IMG/VR virus record: IMGVR_UViG_3300033553_000148
Location: 1 to 38,102 of that record
DNA: 38,102 bases
Reading direction: 5' to 3' (one strand)
Source of the DNA: a virus
The notes below the pieces were generated by a model, which ran no database searches, was not told the origin of the DNA, and was given only the letters and a program-made list of their open reading frames with translations. Of this stretch, positions 1-8,542 are shown piece after piece (the stretch's first letter is position 1; each line of letters starts with the position of its first letter). The position numbers and the translations under genes were made by a program.

Positions 1-2498
1 AATGAGATAGCTAGTAAGGCAGAAGACGAACCAGTGTACATAATCGAACCGTCAGAGTTTATCTTTTGTGGAGTTGAAGCAGTATAGTTAAACGCACCGC
101 CTGTAGTTGGAGTGAAAGTGATCACTTGGTGTTCGTACCCAGCCTTCTTAACCACCACTTTCCAAGTACCTGTAGCAGTTACACCAGTGAAGTATGAGAA
201 TGAACCAGTGACCGAAGCGTTGTAGTCAAGCTGTGTACCCACATTGTTTTGTAGTAGTAGTGAATGTGCCGAAAGTCCTGACACTGTTAAGTAACCAGTC
301 TTACCATTAAGAGCGTTGATACTAATTGTTGAAATATCACTCGCACCCATTGTTAGAGTATTGGCTACCATGTTGATAGTACCTGTTCCAGTGATGTTAG
401 CTCCTGATGTAGTGATGGCACACTCGGCTGTATAAGTAACACCGTCAGCCGAAGTAAAGATTGGCTCAAGTTGATTGCTAGTTTCATACCACTTCATCCA
501 GTCATAAATTTGACTGATGGTTTTGTTGCTTGTTATCGTAAGAGTGCCTGCTGAGTAAGCGATACCAGTTAAAGCGGCAGCACTTGCTTCACTAAGTACC
601 ACAACAGGGTCAACGGTAACAGAAGCACTAGTCGGATTATATAGATATCCATAGTGGTATACCCATGCTATAAATGATGGAAATGGAACACCAGCGAACC
701 AGAATGACCCCCATTGTACAGGGGCTTGACCAGTAATTGTAATTGTTAGGGAACCTGTAGTAACAGGAGTCACTGTTATCACCTGAGAATAAACCGTGTC
801 AACAGTACTGCCAGCAGTAAATGTTTGAGGGGTTATACCAAGCCCACTTACTGTCACAGTTGGTGGCGTACCACTGGTATATGTAGCATCGTATTTTAGA
901 TAAAACTTAAACGAAATAGGGACACCAGCAGTAGCTAAAGCTGTGGTTGTTTCTACGAATGGTGTATTGGCAATGAGTGGCTGAAATTTCATTGTACTTC
1001 GCGAGTTCATTAGAACCGCATTATCACGATAGTAAACACCAGTCTTCTGCCACACCTCTTGGTCAGTAGTGTCAGCATTTTTATTCTTCAAGATAAGTCT
1101 AGTAGACGGTAGACACGCATTGATAGAAGCGGATGCGATAGTTGTTTTTACTGGGAACAAGCAATCAACAAAAGTGGTAGTTTGAGCTGCCCCGTTATTG
1201 GCGTTCATTATAGTAGTGCCGCTCATTCCAATACTCTGACCAATAGCAGTACCGTTTATTGTAACGTCACCAGCAATCATAATGTTGGTAGTAGTACAAC
1301 AATCAATTACACCACCTTGAATAGATAGGTTAATAGCTGGAGTAGAATAGAAAGCATACGATACTAAATTAACCCAGATAGGGTCTATGTACTCAACCCC
1401 TACACCACCCTGCGAATATGAAGATTGTGACGCAAGTGTTGCTCCACAACAGGCGTACCTCTCAAACCTTGCTGAAGAACCAGAAGATGTAAAGACCCCG
1501 TTAGATACGTTGTAGCCAGTACGACTAAATACGATAGCATCTTGTATTGTTGGTCTTGTAATTAAAGCCCTTGTACCAAAGCATGAGTTTCCCGTTGCTG
1601 TCTGATTAGAACCATCTCTCCGAATAGATGGTGTAGATACTTGACCTTGAATCGTTCCAAATGGAGTTACTGCATCTGCATAAAGAGCATTACCAATAGA
1701 ACCAAACATGAATCCTGAACGGTCTTGGTAAGAGGAAGCTATACCATGATATGAAACATTCTTGATATTGATGATGTTCGCCGCCATTCCAGTCTTAATA
1801 GCAACATAAATATGTGCTCCGTAAGCAGAGGTTCCGTTTTCCCAATAGACATTACGAGTTAGATTGAATATGTAAGCATCAGCAGTATGAGCATTAGTTA
1901 GTGCAGCTACTGTAACATCAACGCCCGGTGTTATAGCAGTAATCTGCCTGTGTTCTCGTTCATTAAAGTTTGACGAAGCAACGTTGGTGCAGGAAATACC
2001 TATCCAGTCACCGACTTCCCAGCCAGTTGTTGTAGTTACAGGAAGTACTGTTTGTGCTGCGGTAAAAGCCGAAGAAGGGCGAGCAATATAGTCTTTGTCA
2101 GCTCCCCATTCATAGAAGCCTCCGAGGTTGTTAGTTTCACCAAAAACAAAAGGGTATTTGTCTGCCGCTGGAGCAGCTGAACTATTTATAATAACACCAC
2201 TGACTACACCAGCTGGAATAGGGTCTGCTTGTGTTCCTCTGTCCCAGATTGCACCAACACCATTCGCAACTGTTCCTCGTAGAGTTAATACATGACTAGT
2301 TGTGCGACTGAACTTCACTGTGCCATTATTAGTTATCGCTGGAGTAGCAGTATCAGCACCAACAGTAACGTCACCATCGACTGTGACCACATGACCTGCT
2401 GCGATGGTAGCTGTGTCTCCAGTTGTCGGAGCTATACCACCCACCCAAGTAGCTCCAGTCAACCAATTACCTGTAGCTGTAGATGTAATGGCAGCCAT
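1..2498 (-). CDS. Tail fibre/spike protein, N-terminal 832 residues (gene runs across the window ends)
   Basis: The frame opens at ATG 2498 and stays open to base 1, leaving two bases that complete a codon with base 38102. The fragment at 37970..38102 then finishes the protein (876 aa in total). Residues about 8-45 (GNWLTGATWVGG then APTTGDTATIAAGHVVTVDG) resemble a G8-type beta domain. The middle is rich in Asn, Gly and Thr with beta-helix-like repeats, and the last third looks like Ig-like or beta-sandwich modules (for example TPPTVTVSGLG and GSLTITITG). This composition suits a receptor-binding fibre or spike, possibly acting on surface glycans. It follows the 61-aa gene by 3 bases in the late operon. 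No catalytic residue set was recognised. Fibre identity is inferred from composition and position. Confidence 0.75.
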   Translation of the reverse strand, partial: MAAITSTATGNWLTGATWVGGIAPTTGDTATIAAGHVVTVDGDVTVGADTATPAITNNGTVKFSRTTSHVLTLRGTVANGVGAIWDRGTQADPIPAGVVSGVIINSSAAPAADKYPFVFGETNNLGGFYEWGADKDYIARPSSAFTAAQTVLPVTTTTGWEVGDWIGISCTNVASSNFNEREHRQITAITPGVDVTVAALTNAHTADAYIFNLTRNVYWENGTSAYGAHIYVAIKTGMAANIINIKNVSYHGIASSYQDRSGFMFGSIGNALYADAVTPFGTIQGQVSTPSIRRDGSNQTATGNSCFGTRALITRPTIQDAIVFSRTGYNVSNGVFTSSGSSARFERYACCGATLASQSSYSQGGVGVEYIDPIWVNLVSYAFYSTPAINLSIQGGVIDCCTTTNIMIAGDVTINGTAIGQSIGMSGTTIMNANNGAAQTTTFVDCLFPVKTTIASASINACLPSTRLILKNKNADTTDQEVWQKTGVYYRDNAVLMNSRSTMKFQPLIANTPFVETTTALATAGVPISFKFYLKYDATYTSGTPPTVTVSGLGITPQTFTAGSTVDTVYSQVITVTPVTTGSLTITITGQAPVQWGSFWFAGVPFPSFIAWVYHYGYLYNPTSASVTVDPVVVLSEASAAALTGIAYSAGTLTITSNKTISQIYDWMKWYETSNQLEPIFTSADGVTYTAECAITTSGANITGTGTINMVANTLTMGASDISTISINALNGKTGYLTVSGLSAHSLLLQNNVGTQLDYNASVTGSFSYFTGVTATGTWKVVVKKAGYEHQVITFTPTTGGAFNYTASTPQKINSDGSIMYTGSSSALLAIS

Positions 2499-2501
2499 AT
2501 A

Positions 2502-2687
2502 CTATATTGTTGGTTTACCTTTCTTGATAATCTTGTCGGCTTTGTCATACGCTTCAACAGCAGCGTAATACTCTTTCACTTTAGTTTGTAGTGATTGCTT
2601 TTCAGCTAGTAGTACATTAAGAGCGTCTTGTGCTGTTTGAATCTTCTTGTCTAGCTTCTGATTGATTTTGAGTAGGTCGTTTTGCAT
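2502..2687 (-). CDS. Small coiled-coil protein of the tail-fibre block (61 aa)
   Basis: A 61-residue, mostly helical protein. Heptad-like spacing runs over residues 5-45 (LLKINQKLDKKIQTAQDALN, then LLAEKQSLQTKV), and the C-terminus is lysine-rich. It sits one base after the preceding fibre-adaptor gene and 3 bases before the large fibre gene, so translation is probably coupled. A short coiled coil between two fibre genes could be a trimerisation or assembly factor, but no family was recognised. The upstream gene's stop lies within the same few bases, and no Shine-Dalgarno sequence is visible. Real gene likely, function unknown. Confidence 0.6.
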   Translation of the reverse strand: MQNDLLKINQKLDKKIQTAQDALNVLLAEKQSLQTKVKEYYAAVEAYDKADKIIKKGKPTI

Positions 2688-2688
2688 A

Positions 2689-3600
2689 TTATGAGTATAG
2701 TATACCAGTTAAATCACTACCCGAATAAGTTAGTGTCTTAGTTAGGCTAATCCCTGCTGGTGTAGTTCCTGATAAGACAATGCTAGTAAGGTCTGTTCCT
2801 GTGTAGTTAAAAGTCTTAGTGATACCGTTTGTATATACGATAGAAGTAAGGTCTGTACCAGTGTAGTTGAGGGTAGCTCCAACACTGTCTAGGTTCTTTG
2901 ATACGGTTTCAAAGGTGGAAGCTACGTCAGCTAGTGTCATAGTATCAGGAGTCCATGTCTTAGTTACTCCGTCATATTTCAAATACTGACCGTTCGTAAC
3001 GCCAGAAGTATTTACATCACCTATTTGGTCTAGTCTACGAGCAATAATAGCTCCACTTCTTTGATTAGATTGAGTGATTGATTTTGCTAATTCATCTAGT
3101 TCCTTACGGAGATTACCAATGGCTTCGATTTTTAACTTATCATCTTCTGTTGGTAGAGCTTCGAGGGCATTGCGGATATTCTCACCCGTTATCAATAAAG
3201 ACAATCCGTCTAATGAGTCACGTTGACCATTGAGCATATTAAATATCTCGGTGGCATCAAACTCATTTGGCAATGCAGGGATATTAGATTCAATACGTTT
3301 TGCTTCACTCGTTATTAAATCGCGTACCTTAGTTATTTCTTCTTTAGATACTTTCTCACTCTCCTGAACCATCCTCTGAATAGAATTGTTAGCCTCTATG
3401 ACTCCAATTGTGACGTTCTTTAGTTCACCCTCTAATTTATCAGTGTTATCAGTTATTTTCTTATTGAGAACATCTTGTGTTTTCTTAATAATTTGTACAA
3501 CCACGTCAATAGCTTGAGATAGTTCTTCAGGTTGAACTGCGCCACTGTCAAAGATGTCAAGGAGTTCTTCGAGGCGTTTCATTTCCTTGTCATTTGGCAT
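2689..3600 (-). CDS. Tail-fibre adaptor/short fibre with N-terminal anchor shared with the 848-aa fibre
   Basis: A 303-residue protein. Residues 1-215 align by eye with the start of the fibre at 35402..37948: both have KEMKRL or KKMKRL, FDSGAVQPEEL or FDSGAVQPDEL, GENIRNALE, and a GDVN/ADVN...G.T.GQ segment. This is probably the domain that attaches fibres to the virion. Between them lies a long helical, coiled-coil stretch (about residues 40-180). The C-terminus (about 241-303) has three repeats of the type YTGTDLTSIV or YSGSDLTGIL, which suggests a short beta-stranded shaft. It precedes the 61-aa coiled-coil gene by one base. Family names cannot be assigned from sequence alone; fibre anchor is inferred from the paralogy. 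Confidence 0.7.
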   Translation of the reverse strand: MPNDKEMKRLEELLDIFDSGAVQPEELSQAIDVVVQIIKKTQDVLNKKITDNTDKLEGELKNVTIGVIEANNSIQRMVQESEKVSKEEITKVRDLITSEAKRIESNIPALPNEFDATEIFNMLNGQRDSLDGLSLLITGENIRNALEALPTEDDKLKIEAIGNLRKELDELAKSITQSNQRSGAIIARRLDQIGDVNTSGVTNGQYLKYDGVTKTWTPDTMTLADVASTFETVSKNLDSVGATLNYTGTDLTSIVYTNGITKTFNYTGTDLTSIVLSGTTPAGISLTKTLTYSGSDLTGILYS

Positions 3601-3673
3601 ATTATTATAGTAATTGTAACACGGTGGATAAGTGGGTTGCTTTATTTAAGGATTGGGCGTATGGTTTGGGGAT

Positions 3674-3790
3674 ATGACAAACACAGATACATTACTTGCA
3701 ATTATTCTAGCTGTCCTCTTTCCTCCTATTCTTATAGTGTATGCTATCATATTTGTTTTAGGTATTTACGGGTTTATTTCTGACCGTTAG
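3674..3790 (+). CDS. Tiny hydrophobic membrane protein, plus strand within the late region (38 aa)
   Basis: ATG 3674 to TAG 3790 encodes 38 residues with one or two tightly packed hydrophobic segments (LLAIILAVLFPPILIVYAII, then FVLGIYGFISDR). The ILAVLFPP stretch recalls the small Pmp3/YqaE membrane proteins, but the match is short. It is the only plus-strand gene I support between 1 and 23 kb. It lies in the gap between two late genes, and its end overlaps the end of the convergent 876-aa gene by 17 bases. No strong promoter is visible. If expressed it could be a moron, for example an exclusion protein; that role is speculation. A chance ORF cannot be ruled out. Confidence 0.45.
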   Translation: MTNTDTLLAIILAVLFPPILIVYAIIFVLGIYGFISDR

Positions 3791-6404
3791 CTTTGTTCCA
3801 GATGTCGGTGAGTTGGGATTTGGTTGGCAGTATAACCTCCCCGTAGTTGTCTCTTGAGTAGAGTCCGTCATACCCTTCATCTAGTGCTTTCTTGAGAACT
3901 GATACCAAGTCTACGCTTGGGTCACTTGCGTATGTACCGTTAGTAAATATCTGGAAGTTTGCCAGCTTCTTTCCTGAAATATCTACAGCACTGATTGGAG
4001 CATTGTCCATTGCATACCCTTCTGCCGTTCCTAGGTCAGCAGAATGGTAAACACCATCATTGCCACCCCTAAAGACTACGCTTTTTGGTGGCATAACTAC
4101 CGATGATTCTTTTTTATTATAAGAACTCTCTAGTATCTTGTATGTTTTTGTCTCACCATAATTACTTACGTTTGTTGTCACTGGTTTATTTGGTATTGTT
4201 TTTTTCACAAAATCCTCCGCACTCTTATACTTCTTAGCTTCTTCTAGAAGATTAGGGGTTGCGCCTTTAACTTGTCGAGAAAGACCATCTTTACTGTCTA
4301 TCACATCTTTTGCGAAGGAGACCACTTCATCATCAGTAGCTTTACCGAGTCCCATATTGTCTAATAGACGGTTGGCGCCTGGAGACATTCGTGCACCTTT
4401 TATATCATCAATAACAGCAGCAAGAAACTTGATGTCTTCTTTATCTGCTTTCTTGGCAACACTTTCTGGGGTGATGCTCTTACGAATAGACATACCTAGA
4501 GGGATGCCGTTCTTTTTGTAGTCTTCAATTAATACCTTTAACTCTGTTACCAGTTTTTGATAAACGACCTTTAGCTTTGCTACCAGTTCAAAGTCATTCG
4601 CTTTAATGGCAGCTTTTTGTGAGTCTACATTCTTTGCAATCTTAGCTTCAAGGGCAGTTATTTCCTTAGTTTTAGGAACGCCAGCTTTGACTACAATCTT
4701 CTTGTCAGGTACTTTCAAATCAACCTTTTTTGCACCTGCATTAATACTCTTTAGAAAGGCGCGTGTTTGTTCTGCGGGAGTTCCTGCTATCACTCGCTTA
4801 CCGACACCAATCCCATAATCTAAAGCCGCCCCAGCAAAACCAGCTTTACTTACTGGTATACCTCCATCTTTCATGGCTTGCAACAGTGAAAGACCACGGA
4901 AGTCCCCTGCATCTTTCATTGCTTGTAGGGCAATCACCGCATCGTCTAAAGCATTATAACCAGTCAAAGCTTCGAGCTTTAACATCCAGTCCTTCTTTCC
5001 GTTGTTTAAGATAGACTGCACCGCACTCTTAGCAATTGAAGCGTCTTTAGCAAAGTCTCCTGATTGAGTTTTCTTACCTAAGTAACCTGCTCCCTCTTCT
5101 ACAAAGTCTGATAAGTCTGAGTAGGTTTTATTAGCGTTCCAGTATTTTCTGAGCTGTTGTATACCGTTTTTACCCGGGTCAAGTGATTCTTTCAGACTAG
5201 CAATAGCCCCAGTAATAATACGTTCAGCGTTGGTAGTTTTCATCACTCCACTAGCACCCTTAGCGAAGTCTAGCTCAGTGCGCATACGAGAGACAAAGTT
5301 ATCAATGTCACGCACAGTTGGCGAGTCACCTAAAAGGCGCATTCGACCAACAAAACTATTAAGCATGTCCACTTCTTGCGGGACAAACTTGTTACCTTGA
5401 AATGAAGTGAGTTGACGGTTTTGAGGGTTATATGAAAGACCACTCCCATCAAGGTCTTCAATAATTTTATTAAAAGAGTCTTTGACACTCACGCGCAACT
5501 TGCCCCATTCATTTAATTCACTACCAAGAACCTTCCCCACCGCTTGTCTTTGACGAATAACTTCCTCAAAGGAGTCACCCATCTTACTGCCTACCTCTGA
5601 GATAGCTGGGTCTATTTTAATATCATTAATAGCTTGCTCTGATTGTGTAAGGTAACGGTCATATTTTGTCACTACATCTTCGGCTCGTTTACCTGAGCCT
5701 GTGAGAAAATCCTTGTTAGATTCGAGCGTCTGTGGCTTTGTCACGGCACGTTCAGCGGAGGCTTTAAATTGTGGTTCTACAGACTTCTCTCCCACAAGGG
5801 ATTGAATATTCTGACGTAAGTTCTTACCTTGCTTTACAACGTCATCAGGTGTCGAGACTAGGCTGGCGGTCTTTTTAGCCAACTCCTTAGTGCCTGTCAC
5901 TACGGGAGCAGTGGCAGTTTTAGCAGCAGAACCACCGACAAAATATGAAAGTACCTCAGCCACACCCAGCTTGTTGCGTTGATTGAGCTGCTCCTGTGGA
6001 GACATCATGTCGTAGCCTTCGATAGTCTTCATGGCAATCTCGCCAACGTAATCTTTAACTGGTTCTGGGGTGATAACATTACCAAAAGAAGTCAGACCTT
6101 CGACTGCTTTCCCAGTGATATTTTGTGCAGTTTCAGTTCCCATTATCCCCGCACCAAAGGCGCGTGGTACTGAAAGACCTCCCTGAATAAAGTTTGTAGC
6201 CCCAGCCTTGAGTAGACTACCCATGGAGTTATTCTGCTCCACACGGTTTTGTTTGGCGAGGTTTATATCATCAGCCGCTTGAGTGAAGACGTTTCCAGCA
6301 GCTTTAAAGTCAAAGCCTCCTGATGCTGGCGTTGGTTGAGAAAACTCCTGAGTGGCGTTAGTCCCGTATAGTCTCTCAAATTCTTCTTTTGTAAGTGTCT
6401 TCAT
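3774..6404 (-). CDS. Large virion/ejection protein with C-terminal ADP-ribosyltransferase-like domain (876 aa)
   Basis: An 876-residue protein following the 612-aa virion gene by one base. The N-terminus (1-170) has small-residue, helix-prone and glycine-rich stretches (GATNFIQGGLSVPRAFGAGI, SYFVGGSAAKTATAPVVTG). The middle (about 200-700) is helical and Lys/Glu-rich. The last 130 residues look like a separate globular domain: VVFRGGNDGVYHSADLGTAE, then GYAMDN, then GYDGLYSRDNYGEVILP. An Arg, a Ser-x-x-x-x-x-x-Glu/Tyr region and a late Glu in that order fit the ADP-ribosyltransferase-like domains seen in phage polyvalent and ejected proteins. Large helical proteins at this place in podoviruses are usually ejected with the DNA. 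Position supports a virion role; the enzyme call is inference and needs structure prediction. Confidence 0.65.
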   Translation of the reverse strand: MKTLTKEEFERLYGTNATQEFSQPTPASGGFDFKAAGNVFTQAADDINLAKQNRVEQNNSMGSLLKAGATNFIQGGLSVPRAFGAGIMGTETAQNITGKAVEGLTSFGNVITPEPVKDYVGEIAMKTIEGYDMMSPQEQLNQRNKLGVAEVLSYFVGGSAAKTATAPVVTGTKELAKKTASLVSTPDDVVKQGKNLRQNIQSLVGEKSVEPQFKASAERAVTKPQTLESNKDFLTGSGKRAEDVVTKYDRYLTQSEQAINDIKIDPAISEVGSKMGDSFEEVIRQRQAVGKVLGSELNEWGKLRVSVKDSFNKIIEDLDGSGLSYNPQNRQLTSFQGNKFVPQEVDMLNSFVGRMRLLGDSPTVRDIDNFVSRMRTELDFAKGASGVMKTTNAERIITGAIASLKESLDPGKNGIQQLRKYWNANKTYSDLSDFVEEGAGYLGKKTQSGDFAKDASIAKSAVQSILNNGKKDWMLKLEALTGYNALDDAVIALQAMKDAGDFRGLSLLQAMKDGGIPVSKAGFAGAALDYGIGVGKRVIAGTPAEQTRAFLKSINAGAKKVDLKVPDKKIVVKAGVPKTKEITALEAKIAKNVDSQKAAIKANDFELVAKLKVVYQKLVTELKVLIEDYKKNGIPLGMSIRKSITPESVAKKADKEDIKFLAAVIDDIKGARMSPGANRLLDNMGLGKATDDEVVSFAKDVIDSKDGLSRQVKGATPNLLEEAKKYKSAEDFVKKTIPNKPVTTNVSNYGETKTYKILESSYNKKESSVVMPPKSVVFRGGNDGVYHSADLGTAEGYAMDNAPISAVDISGKKLANFQIFTNGTYASDPSVDLVSVLKKALDEGYDGLYSRDNYGEVILPTKSQLTDIWNKANGQK

Positions 6405-6405
6405 A

Positions 6406-8244
6406 TTACTTTAATTGTGTATATGTTCCATCACTATTAACGACCCAGATGGTATTGTCTTCTTTAGTAATTGCTCCGACTGATGCTGGGTCTGCACCCT
6501 TAAGAATGGCATCTAGTTTAGCAAAGTTATTAATCACATCCATTTCTTTTTTGAAAGCAGCCTCAGATGCATCGTAGCCAGTTACCGTTTCTCCGTCTTT
6601 CATTGCCCAAGTTCCTAGTTTTGTAGCGGCAGCGGATAGGGTTACTCGTTCACCGTCACTTAAGGCACCAAAAGTAGCACCGTTTTCTTTTGCTTGTACG
6701 AGTTTATCAAGTGTAAGCTGTGACCGTAGTTGCTCAACCGAACCGATGAAGTTTTGTCTGTCTCCCGTTAATTCTGCCTTACTTCCCTTAAGGGCATTAA
6801 TAGTTCCTGTCGTGAGGGCACCAATAGCTGCACCCGGTACTGCGCCAACTCCACCAAAGCCAAGTCCTACCGCTCCACCTGTAGCCCCTCCAGCTAGCGC
6901 TCCTGAGAAGAACCGCTTAGTTGCTCCCCATAAACCACCACCTGCTGAACGTGAAAGTCCTGATGTTCCTACTACCGAACTCAAACCCTTACTACTAAGG
7001 ATGTTGTTTATATTATTAATATTTTGTGACGCAAGGGCGTTACCAAGAACACTACCTTTTACACCGGGGCTTAAATCACTAATTACTTCCCCTGTCTGTA
7101 AGTCAATAAGTTTACCGTCTACAACTTGTGTATCTCTCTTCGCCGGTCCTCTATTAGCTCTGTCACTTGCCGCAATACTCGCATAACTCTGAGCGATGTT
7201 AGCCCGTTGTGCTTCTTGTTGAAGTAGGTCTCCGTTGTACTTACCAAGTGCAGCAACTACACCGTTTTCATCCGTTGCTAGTTGAATAGCAGAAATAACA
7301 CTGGCTCCACCCGGTTGAGATAATGCCTGTGACATAGCTTTAGTCTTAGCAGAAGCAAGAGCAATATCTTTATTCTTCTTTTCAGTAGCTTGGGCTTGGA
7401 GTGAGTCAAACTTTAGTTTATCTTGTGATGTACCGAAGTCATAGACTGCTTTAATAGTAGCTGTTGTTTGATTGTATTTATTAGTCGCGTCTTGGAAGAG
7501 TAGGGTTCCCCATTTATTGATATAGTCATTAGCTACTTGGATTTTCCCTTGTACACCAGCAAGTTGAGCTTGGATTGGTAGAGCAGCAATAGCAGCTTCT
7601 TTGTTTAATTGCGCTTGTTGTCCACCGATGATAACGTCAGTGATTCCCCGACCTTGTCCTTCTAATTTTAGAACATTAGCATCACGGTTTTTTACGATAG
7701 AATCAATCTGACCAGTATATTCAGCCTCTTGGTTCTTAAGAGCATCAATACCTGTTTGTCGGTCTAGCTTTCTTTGAATACTAACGGCTGATGGCATGTC
7801 GGACTTAGCTTCATTTAACTTTTCCATCATGGCTTCAAAGTTTGTGCGACCACTTGTCATTGCTGCGTCTGTAATAGGGTCAACAGTGAAGCCACCAACA
7901 CTATCAACATTAGTTCCAGTGATGGGATTCTTTAGAGCGCTATTTAAAGCTGTAATATCTGGTACGCCTGTTGGTTTGATTGGTGGTGGAAGAACAGCAG
8001 CAGAACTAGGCCCTAAAGCTCCCGGTGTAATGACTGCACTAGCTGGAGCAAAACCAGTACCACCCTTATCTCGGCTATATGATTCTCCACTGATTGAAAT
8101 ACCGCCCTTACCTTTTACTTTTAGTCCTTTGTCTGAATAGGTCTTTACGCCGTCTTTTACACGAACGCTTCCACCACCAGCTAGACTAGTTGCGTAGTTT
8201 TGGTTTGATTTCTTCTTTTGGGAACTGCTATTTGGGTGAGACAT
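6406..8244 (-). CDS. Internal virion/ejection protein with glycine-zipper segment (612 aa)
   Basis: A 612-residue protein with a low-complexity, Ser/Lys/Gly-rich start, a long helical middle (about 130-370, many Ala, Gln and Lys), and a glycine-zipper-like hydrophobic hairpin at roughly 435-480 (GALAGGATGGAVGLGFGGVG and following). The C-terminus is short and polar (TIWVVNSDGTYTQLK). Glycine zippers that could insert in a membrane, together with its place between tail and fibre genes, fit a pilot or ejection protein that helps move DNA across the host envelope. Upstream is an extended -10 box (8259..8267) with a 14-base gap to the ATG and no Shine-Dalgarno sequence. Function is inferred from position and composition. 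Confidence 0.6.
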   Translation of the reverse strand: MSHPNSSSQKKKSNQNYATSLAGGGSVRVKDGVKTYSDKGLKVKGKGGISISGESYSRDKGGTGFAPASAVITPGALGPSSAAVLPPPIKPTGVPDITALNSALKNPITGTNVDSVGGFTVDPITDAAMTSGRTNFEAMMEKLNEAKSDMPSAVSIQRKLDRQTGIDALKNQEAEYTGQIDSIVKNRDANVLKLEGQGRGITDVIIGGQQAQLNKEAAIAALPIQAQLAGVQGKIQVANDYINKWGTLLFQDATNKYNQTTATIKAVYDFGTSQDKLKFDSLQAQATEKKNKDIALASAKTKAMSQALSQPGGASVISAIQLATDENGVVAALGKYNGDLLQQEAQRANIAQSYASIAASDRANRGPAKRDTQVVDGKLIDLQTGEVISDLSPGVKGSVLGNALASQNINNINNILSSKGLSSVVGTSGLSRSAGGGLWGATKRFFSGALAGGATGGAVGLGFGGVGAVPGAAIGALTTGTINALKGSKAELTGDRQNFIGSVEQLRSQLTLDKLVQAKENGATFGALSDGERVTLSAAATKLGTWAMKDGETVTGYDASEAAFKKEMDVINNFAKLDAILKGADPASVGAITKEDNTIWVVNSDGTYTQLK

Positions 8245-8258
8245 GTTGTTTGTTTATA

Positions 8259-8267
8259 ATTATACCA
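8259..8267 (-). promoter_or_regulatory. Extended -10 promoter TGGTATAAT before the 612-aa virion gene
   Basis: On the minus strand the box TGGTATAAT lies 14 bases before ATG 8244, in the short gap after the 90-aa gene. The same TGGTATAAT followed by TA-rich sequence stands before the fibre at 37948. It would give a leader of about 7 bases. No -35 was found. Confidence 0.5.
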
Positions 8268-8268
8268 T

Positions 8269-8541
8269 TTATGTTTGAGTTCCTACTGTCGTAAAAGTTG
8301 GTGCGGTTAATGATGCGACTGTACAGATTTTCAACACGCCTCCAACTGACACAATATCTCCCACTTCCCCAACAATGGGGTTTGCTGATACGGTTGGTAC
8401 TTTCAGTCGTGAGTTGAAGCGTGAGTACTTATTGTAGTCCTTAGATGATGTGAAATTATTAGCATAAAATTCATCTGTTAACTCTTGTAAGTCTCGCTTT
8501 AGTTTTTCAAACTCTTCTCTAGTTGGTGGTTGATTAGGCAT
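8269..8541 (-). CDS. Small structural-region protein (90 aa)
   Basis: A 90-residue protein. Residues 1-40 are helical and charged (REEFEKLKRDLQELTDEFYA). The second half is beta-rich and small-residue-rich (ANPIVGEVGDIVSVGGVLKI), like the short beta domains found on phage fibre or head-decorating proteins. It follows the 503-aa tail gene by one base, so the two are probably coupled. No family was recognised. Its place in the tail block and its two-part make-up suggest a minor virion protein. Confidence 0.55.
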   Translation of the reverse strand: MPNQPPTREEFEKLKRDLQELTDEFYANNFTSSKDYNKYSRFNSRLKVPTVSANPIVGEVGDIVSVGGVLKICTVASLTAPTFTTVGTQT

Positions 8542-8542
8542 A

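Noticed and set aside
6746-7186. 146-aa plus-strand ORF opposite the 612-aa virion gene
   Set aside because: Proline/alanine-rich mirror of a glycine-rich coding region, with no promoter or start signal; a shadow of the real minus-strand gene. The plus-strand ORFs at 11884, 21069, 36501 and 36975 were rejected for the same reason.
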